Shown: piece after piece, positions 15,389 through 20,697 of the stretch | How positions within the stretch are numbered: position 1 is the first letter of the stretch | Layout: the number at the start of each line of letters is the position of its first letter | Assembly (NCBI GenBank): GCA_003151875.1 | Contig: PLYW01000345.1 | Coordinates: 10,845-31,541, forward strand | Direction of reading: 5' to 3' | Source: Acidobacteriaceae bacterium | Lineage (GTDB): Bacteria > Acidobacteriota > Terriglobia > Terriglobales > Acidobacteriaceae | DNA: 20,697 nt | Position numbers and translations under genes: made by a program | Notes under the pieces: generated by a model | Seen by the model: the letters and a program-made list of their open reading frames with translations, nothing else | Told to the model about the DNA's origin: nothing | Databases searched by the model: none

Positions 15389-15401
15389 GAGCAGCCTGCT
15401 C
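15389..15401. terminator. Weak hairpin between convergent glycosyltransferase genes
   Basis: GAGCAGCCTGCTC can fold into a five-base stem with a three-base loop in the 53-base gap between two convergent genes. There is no T-run on either side, so a true intrinsic terminator is doubtful. Confidence 0.25.
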
Positions 15402-15409
15402 TTGAGTAG

Positions 15410-17485
<2,076 letters not shown>

Positions 17486-17498
17486 GGAAACAACGGAA

Positions 17499-17504
17499 AT
17501 TGTA
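17499..17504 (-). promoter_or_regulatory. Candidate -10 hexamer for the GT-C/GT2 fusion gene
   Basis: TACAAT on the minus strand lies 13 bases before the ATG at 17485. If it is real, translation cannot begin at the upstream TTG or ATG (17542, 17524). The -35 position shows no recognisable hexamer. Confidence 0.3.
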
Positions 17505-17600
17505 CCGTATGCAAGCAGGTGCATATCGCGTTTTGGGCCCAAGCGTCGGCAATCCTCTTGAATAGCCTTCTCAACCCGCCTAGACTGATTCTATTGGCAA

Positions 17601-17618
17601 CTGTGATCCTCATCACAG
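17601..17618. promoter_or_regulatory. CRP/FNR-type operator palindrome
   Basis: CTGTGATCCTCATCACAG is a perfect palindrome of 7-base arms around CCTC and matches the CRP core TGTGA-N6-TCACA exactly at 17602-17617. It lies in the gap between the divergent GT-C/GT2 fusion gene and nuoB, 125 bases before the nuoB ATG. The regulated promoter cannot be fixed; I found no convincing -35/-10 pair at a class I or II distance. The 258-base region from 17486 to 17743 contains this site and the TACAAT hexamer and nothing else I can support. Confidence 0.6.
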
Positions 17619-17743
17619 CTTGGGTGTGCGGCCATCGGCGAAGATAGTGGGTCGAGAAAAAGCAGGCCCCTCCACTCAAACTTAAGTTCTCGGTCGCGAT
17701 GACCGTCTATAGAGTATGGAGCGGGAATCGGGAGAAGGCATTC

Positions 17744-18355
17744 ATGGGATGGATTGATAACCGGTTCGAGAAGAATTTTCTGGTCACCACGGTCGATTAC
17801 GTCTTCAACTGGGCGCGCAAGTCGGCGATTTGGCCCATGACGTTCGGCCTGGCCTGCTGCGCGATCGAGATGATCGCCGCTTCGACATCGCGGTTCGACA
17901 TCGCGCGCTTCGGGTCGGAGGTGTTTCGCCCCAGCCCCCGCCAAAGCGACCTCATGATTGTGGCCGGGACGGTTACGTTGAAGATGGCTCCGGTGGTCAA
18001 GCGCATTTATGACCAGATGCCCGATCCCAAATGGTGCATCTCCATGGGCGCTTGTTCGTCGGTCGGCGGCCCTTTCAATACCTACGCCGTGTTGCAGGGA
18101 GTAGACCGCATCGTGCCCGTGGATGTGTACGTCGTGGGCTGTCCGCCGCGGCCAGAAAATCTTTTCTACGGATTGCTGCGCCTGCAGGACAAGATCGACA
18201 AAATGACGATCGCGAAGAAGCCGACTGAAGTTCGTCTGCATGAAGGCATGATGGACGACTTCAAGCGGCAGATCCGCATCGCTCAGGCAGCGAGCGACAA
18301 CCCCGATCAGCTGGTGCAGCCCGTCGAGAACGGTGTGATTGCGGCGGTCCGCTAG
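17744..18355 (+). CDS. nuoB: NADH-quinone oxidoreductase subunit B
   Basis: The product has 203 residues from the ATG at 17744, which follows GGAGAAGG at correct spacing; upstream in-frame codons to 17699 are not needed. The four ligands of iron-sulfur cluster N2 are C38 and C39 (GLACCAIEM), C104 (SMGACSS) and C133 (VGCPPRPE), with the same 65- and 29-residue spacings as E. coli NuoB. The subunit sits at the quinone-site end of the peripheral arm of complex I and passes electrons to quinone. No nuoA, nuoC or nuoD lies beside it, which is unusual for this subunit. The stop codon lies in the loop of a strong hairpin. Confidence 0.96.
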   Translation: MGWIDNRFEKNFLVTTVDYVFNWARKSAIWPMTFGLACCAIEMIAASTSRFDIARFGSEVFRPSPRQSDLMIVAGTVTLKMAPVVKRIYDQMPDPKWCISMGACSSVGGPFNTYAVLQGVDRIVPVDVYVVGCPPRPENLFYGLLRLQDKIDKMTIAKKPTEVRLHEGMMDDFKRQIRIAQAASDNPDQLVQPVENGVIAAVR

Positions 18356-18374
18356 TTTATTGAGAGCGGACCGC
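18344..18374 (+). terminator. GC-rich hairpin over the nuoB stop codon
   Basis: GCGGTCCGC (18344-18352) pairs perfectly with GCGGACCGC (18366-18374), leaving a 13-base loop that contains the TAG stop. The stem is strong but no T-run follows. It may stabilise the mRNA 3-prime end or act as a non-canonical terminator. Confidence 0.45.
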
Positions 18375-18414
18375 GCAGCGCCCTCGGTGTGCCTCCTACG
18401 CTAAAACGGTTGTA

Positions 18415-18858
18415 CTATCGGCACTTGACTAGGCGCCCCACTTTACCGCGCGTGAGGGTGAAGGGTTCTGGCGCCTGGTCTTTTTCGGCAAGCATGATTT
18501 CGAGCCGCATGGTGTCACCGTCAATGCTGCCCTTGTAGGTGGCAGGGAGGTCCGGGGGCGGGTTGTCCCGGCTGACGGGCCCCCCGCGCTCCGGCGTGTA
18601 AGTACCACGCGCCGTGAATTCCCCTTTCGCATTGGCCTTGATTGGCTCCAGAATATTCCCGTGCGCGCAGTCGAATTCCAAGGTCGCGCCTTGCGGGGTC
18701 ACTTTCATGCTGATGTCATGGCCGCCCCAGACATCGGGCGTCGTACTCGACTCCTGTCCCCGCTGCAGATTTGTTGCCGACCCCCCGGCCAGCATCAGAG
18801 CGCCAGTTAGCACGCCAGCGAGCACGACTGAGAGAGTGCCAATCCAGTGCAGTTTCAT
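18415..18858 (-). CDS. Small exported protein of unknown function with FDCAHG motif
   Basis: The product has 147 residues. Residues 1-29 form a signal peptide or N-terminal anchor (MKLHWIG, then SVVLAGVLTGALMLAGGSA). The mature part begins with a polar stretch and then DVWGGHDISMKVTPQGATLEFDCAHG (residues 42-67), a motif I recall from acidobacterial conserved hypotheticals. There are only two mature cysteines, C64 in the motif and C146 next to the C-terminus, which could form a disulfide tying the tail down. The rest looks like a small beta-rich domain (YKGSIDGDTMRLEIML). AAGGAG lies about nine bases before the ATG. I assign no function. It converges with nuoB across 59 bases. Confidence 0.72.
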   Translation of the reverse strand: MKLHWIGTLSVVLAGVLTGALMLAGGSATNLQRGQESSTTPDVWGGHDISMKVTPQGATLEFDCAHGNILEPIKANAKGEFTARGTYTPERGGPVSRDNPPPDLPATYKGSIDGDTMRLEIMLAEKDQAPEPFTLTRGKVGRLVKCR

Positions 18859-19010
18859 TCGACGCCGCTCCTTTGTACCACCACTTAATGCAGCCTAACT
18901 CTTAGACGCTCGGCGGCCAGCTCCGGCGCATCCAAAGCTTAGATTCCGTGCGACGTTGCCGTGCTTCCTAGCATCTCCTAGCAGATACGTCGCATAGCGA
19001 GGAACCAAGC

Positions 19011-19232
19011 ATGTACCACTACGATCCCCGGACTGCTCTGGAAGAGTTGAACGAAGAGGCCGTGCTACCCAACCCAGTTCGGGTGCGCGACATGATGCTG
19101 AGAGCGCATCTCGATGCCGATCATTCGCTGGAGTATAACCGCCTGTTCGTCGAATATCAAAAGGGCTTTGGCGAGCTGCTGGAAATAGGGCGCCAACTCT
19201 TAGAAGGACTGGCTGGACCGAAGAAGAAATAA
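19011..19232 (+). CDS. Small orphan protein, 73 residues, probably alpha-helical
   Basis: The frame opens with an ATG preceded by GCGAGGAAC, a reasonable ribosome site, and ends in TAA. The product is acidic in its first two thirds and Lys-rich at the end (GPKKK). From about residue 22 onward (VRVRDMMLRAHLDADHSLEYNRLF, then YQKGFGELLEIGRQLLEGL) it shows helical spacing of hydrophobic residues with no membrane segment or Cys. I do not recognise a family. It lies 31 bases upstream of the dienelactone-hydrolase-type gene on the same strand and may be co-transcribed with it. Confidence 0.6.
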   Translation: MYHYDPRTALEELNEEAVLPNPVRVRDMMLRAHLDADHSLEYNRLFVEYQKGFGELLEIGRQLLEGLAGPKKK

Positions 19233-19263
19233 GGATGCGTGACCATTAGCGAGGAGAGAAAGC

Positions 19264-20010
19264 ATGAGGATCTTGTTGCTGTTGAGCTTGAGCTGCCTGT
19301 TTGCCTTGGCCGCGTATGCCGCGGATTCGCGCAATGTGTCGTACAAAAGCGGCGATGAGACGGTGAACGCGGTAATGTACACACCGCCGGGCAAGGGCCC
19401 GTTTCCCGCGCTGGTAGTGATTCATGAATGGTGGGGCCTGAACGACTGGGTGAAGGAGCAGGCATCGAAGCTGGCCGATCAGGGATACGTCACGCTGGCC
19501 ATCGATTTGTACCGCGGAAAGGTAGCCACCACCCCCGACGAGGCGCACGAAATCATGCGGGGTGTGCCCGAAGACCGGGCCCATCGCGATCTGCTGGCGG
19601 CCAGCAGTTACTTGCGCGCGCAGAAGAATGTCGATCCCAAGCGCGTCGGCTCAATTGGATGGTGCATGGGGGGCGGCTATTCTCTCGATCTTGCGCTGAA
19701 CGATCCCAAGCTAAAAGCTGCAGTCATCAACTACGGCCATCTGGCTACCGACGAGGCCGCGCTGAAAAAAATCAATGCCGCGATCCTGGGTATCTTTGGC
19801 GGACAAGATCGCGGTATTCCACCGGCGGACGTCAACAAGTTCGAGGCCCAGCTTAAGGGACTCGACAAGACGGCCGAGATCCATATTTTCCCCGACGCCG
19901 GACACGGGTTCGAGAACCCGGGTAACAAGCAGGGATATCGGGCGGAAGATGCGGCGCAAGCCTGGAAGTTGACCGTCGACTTCCTGGCGAAGAACCTGAA
20001 ATCGAAGTGA
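19264..20010 (+). CDS. Secreted dienelactone hydrolase family protein
   Basis: The product has 248 residues. A signal peptide is clear (MRILLLLSLSCLFALAAYA, cleaved near residue 19). The alpha/beta-hydrolase domain carries a Cys-Asp-His triad: C134 in GWCMGGGYS, D182 in FGGQDRG and H214 in DAGHGF. HEWWGLND (54-61) matches the segment bearing the active-site Glu of classical dienelactone hydrolases. The family hydrolyses cyclic or activated esters; the substrate of exported members is mostly unknown. GAGGAGAGAAAG precedes the ATG. It follows the 73-residue orphan by 31 bases, and its stop overlaps the GTG of a possible small membrane protein. Confidence 0.92.
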   Translation: MRILLLLSLSCLFALAAYAADSRNVSYKSGDETVNAVMYTPPGKGPFPALVVIHEWWGLNDWVKEQASKLADQGYVTLAIDLYRGKVATTPDEAHEIMRGVPEDRAHRDLLAASSYLRAQKNVDPKRVGSIGWCMGGGYSLDLALNDPKLKAAVINYGHLATDEAALKKINAAILGIFGGQDRGIPPADVNKFEAQLKGLDKTAEIHIFPDAGHGFENPGNKQGYRAEDAAQAWKLTVDFLAKNLKSK

Positions 20011-20189
20011 CGACGTTGAAGCTGGTGTTGCGATACCGGAAATGTCTGTTGTGGACGTTGTTGGGGGTGGTTCTCGCGTCGGCGCTGTGGATGCTGAGGG
20101 TGGAGGTCACTTACCAGAGGAACGTGAGACAGGTGCCTACGCAGTTTTGGTTGCGGATGCACCCGCGACCCTACAACTGGAAAGCATAG
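20007..20189 (+). CDS. Possible small single-span membrane protein, 60 residues
   Basis: A GTG overlaps the stop of the dienelactone-hydrolase-type gene (GTGA) and opens 60 codons to TAG. The product has a basic start (KLVLRYRK), one hydrophobic span (CLLWTLLGVVLASALWML) and a basic, aromatic tail ending PRPYNWKA, consistent with an N-in membrane anchor. No family is recognised and the ribosome site is poor, so expression would rely on coupling. It ends seven bases from the convergent thiolase gene. It could be a chance frame. Confidence 0.4.
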   Translation: MTTLKLVLRYRKCLLWTLLGVVLASALWMLRVEVTYQRNVRQVPTQFWLRMHPRPYNWKA

Positions 20190-20196
20190 AAATGAA

Positions 20197-20697
20197 TTAC
20201 ACGCGCTCCAGGACCATAGCGATGCCCTGGCCGACGCCGATGCACATGGTGCACAGGGCGTAATGGCCGCTAGTGCGTTGCAGTTGTCGCACAGCGGTCG
20301 TGACTAATCGGCCCCCGCTGGCTCCCAGAGGGTGACCAATCGAAATGGCTCCGCCATTGGGGTTCACGTGCGGAGCGTCATCGGGAATTCCCAGGTTGCG
20401 AAGCACGGCGAGCGTCTGCGAGGCGAATGCCTCGTTCAACTCGATCACGTCCATATCCGCGATGCTGAGGTTAGCCAGCGCCAACGCCTTGCGCGTCGCC
20501 GGCGCTGGACCCATCCCCATAATGCGTGGCGCCACGCCTACTGCCGCTGATGCAACCACGCGCGCCTTTGGCGTGAGACCGCAACGATTGACAGCCTGCT
20601 CCGATGCCAGCAGCAGCGCGCATGCGCCATCATTGATGCCAGACGCGTTTCCTGCCGTGACTGTGCCATTGGCTTTGACGAACGGCTTCAGCGCAGC
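20197..20697 (-). CDS. Thiolase (acetyl-CoA C-acyltransferase), C-terminal part
   Basis: The frame is open from the right edge of the window to TAA at 20199-20197, giving the last 166 residues. It contains VTAGNASGINDGACALLLAS, the thiolase domain-junction motif, then ELNEAFASQ, NPNGGAISIGHPLGASGGRL (with the active-site His of GHPLGASG) and the C-terminal Cys motif CIGVGQG. The nucleophilic Cys of the N-terminal half lies beyond the window. Thiolases make acetoacetyl-CoA or cleave 3-ketoacyl-CoA in fatty-acid, aromatic or polyhydroxybutyrate metabolism; the missing half and neighbours would be needed to choose between biosynthetic and degradative roles. An internal ATG or GTG near 20559 is not the start. 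Confidence 0.95.
   Translation of the reverse strand, partial: AALKPFVKANGTVTAGNASGINDGACALLLASEQAVNRCGLTPKARVVASAAVGVAPRIMGMGPAPATRKALALANLSIADMDVIELNEAFASQTLAVLRNLGIPDDAPHVNPNGGAISIGHPLGASGGRLVTTAVRQLQRTSGHYALCTMCIGVGQGIAMVLERV

Noticed and set aside
17591..18241. A 216-codon minus-strand frame opposite nuoB
   Set aside because: It is the antisense shadow of a clear NuoB; the translation has no signal, domain or conserved pattern.
18968..18983. Direct repeat TCCTAGCA upstream of the 73-residue orphan gene
   Set aside because: Two 8-base copies two bases apart are too little to claim an operator, and no promoter hexamers of quality sit beside them.

Overview
This 20.7-kb window is GC-rich and densely coding on both strands, with no intergenic gap above about 210 bases. 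It looks like a stretch of bacterial chromosome carrying mostly housekeeping genes. I see no phage genes, transposases, tRNA or rRNA genes, or CRISPR arrays. The gene mix suggests a soil-type Acidobacteriota: a DUF4097 surface protein, a Uma2-family nuclease, a secreted FDCAHG-motif protein, a 49-residue basic protein of a type I recall from that phylum, a stand-alone nuoB, and a CACAGAG-rich interspersed repeat. That taxonomic assignment is inference; no marker gene settles it.

Layout. The left edge holds the C-terminal 100 codons of an S9 prolyl-oligopeptidase-family enzyme (+), converging on a Uma2-family gene (-). Next come a very small basic-protein gene and a YihY/BrkB membrane protein gene (both -). 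A SpoIIE/PP2C-type phosphatase homologue (+) follows and ends 4 bases from tadA. From 3173 to 11202 six minus-strand genes lie head to tail in the order mutS, nagZ, anmK, an oligopeptide-type solute-binding lipoprotein, a ymdB-type phosphodiesterase and tadA. The nagZ-anmK and anmK-lipoprotein junctions overlap. NagZ and AnmK are consecutive steps of anhydro-muropeptide recycling, so the coupled lipoprotein may bind cell-wall peptides. Across a short divergent promoter region with mirror-image sequence lies thrC (+).

After thrC come a DUF4097 exported protein (-), two family-2 glycosyltransferases in tandem (+), and a large minus-strand protein that fuses a membrane GT-C-type glycosyltransferase to a polyprenyl-phosphate-sugar-synthase-like GT2 domain. 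Together these form a small surface-glycan locus. The right end holds a lone nuoB (+) preceded by a perfect CRP/FNR-type palindrome, a small secreted protein of unknown function (-), a 73-residue orphan (+), a secreted dienelactone-hydrolase-family protein (+), a possible small membrane protein (+), and the C-terminal part of a thiolase (-) running off the window.

The most unusual feature is at the start of the solute-binding lipoprotein. A CACAGAG-type inverted-repeat element of about 175 bp sits inside the signal-peptide region, is translated in frame, and supplies most of the hydrophobic core before the lipobox. Other points of interest are the GT-C/GT2 fusion, the CRP-type operator beside nuoB, the mirrored mutS/thrC control region, and a phosphatase that has lost one expected metal-binding aspartate.
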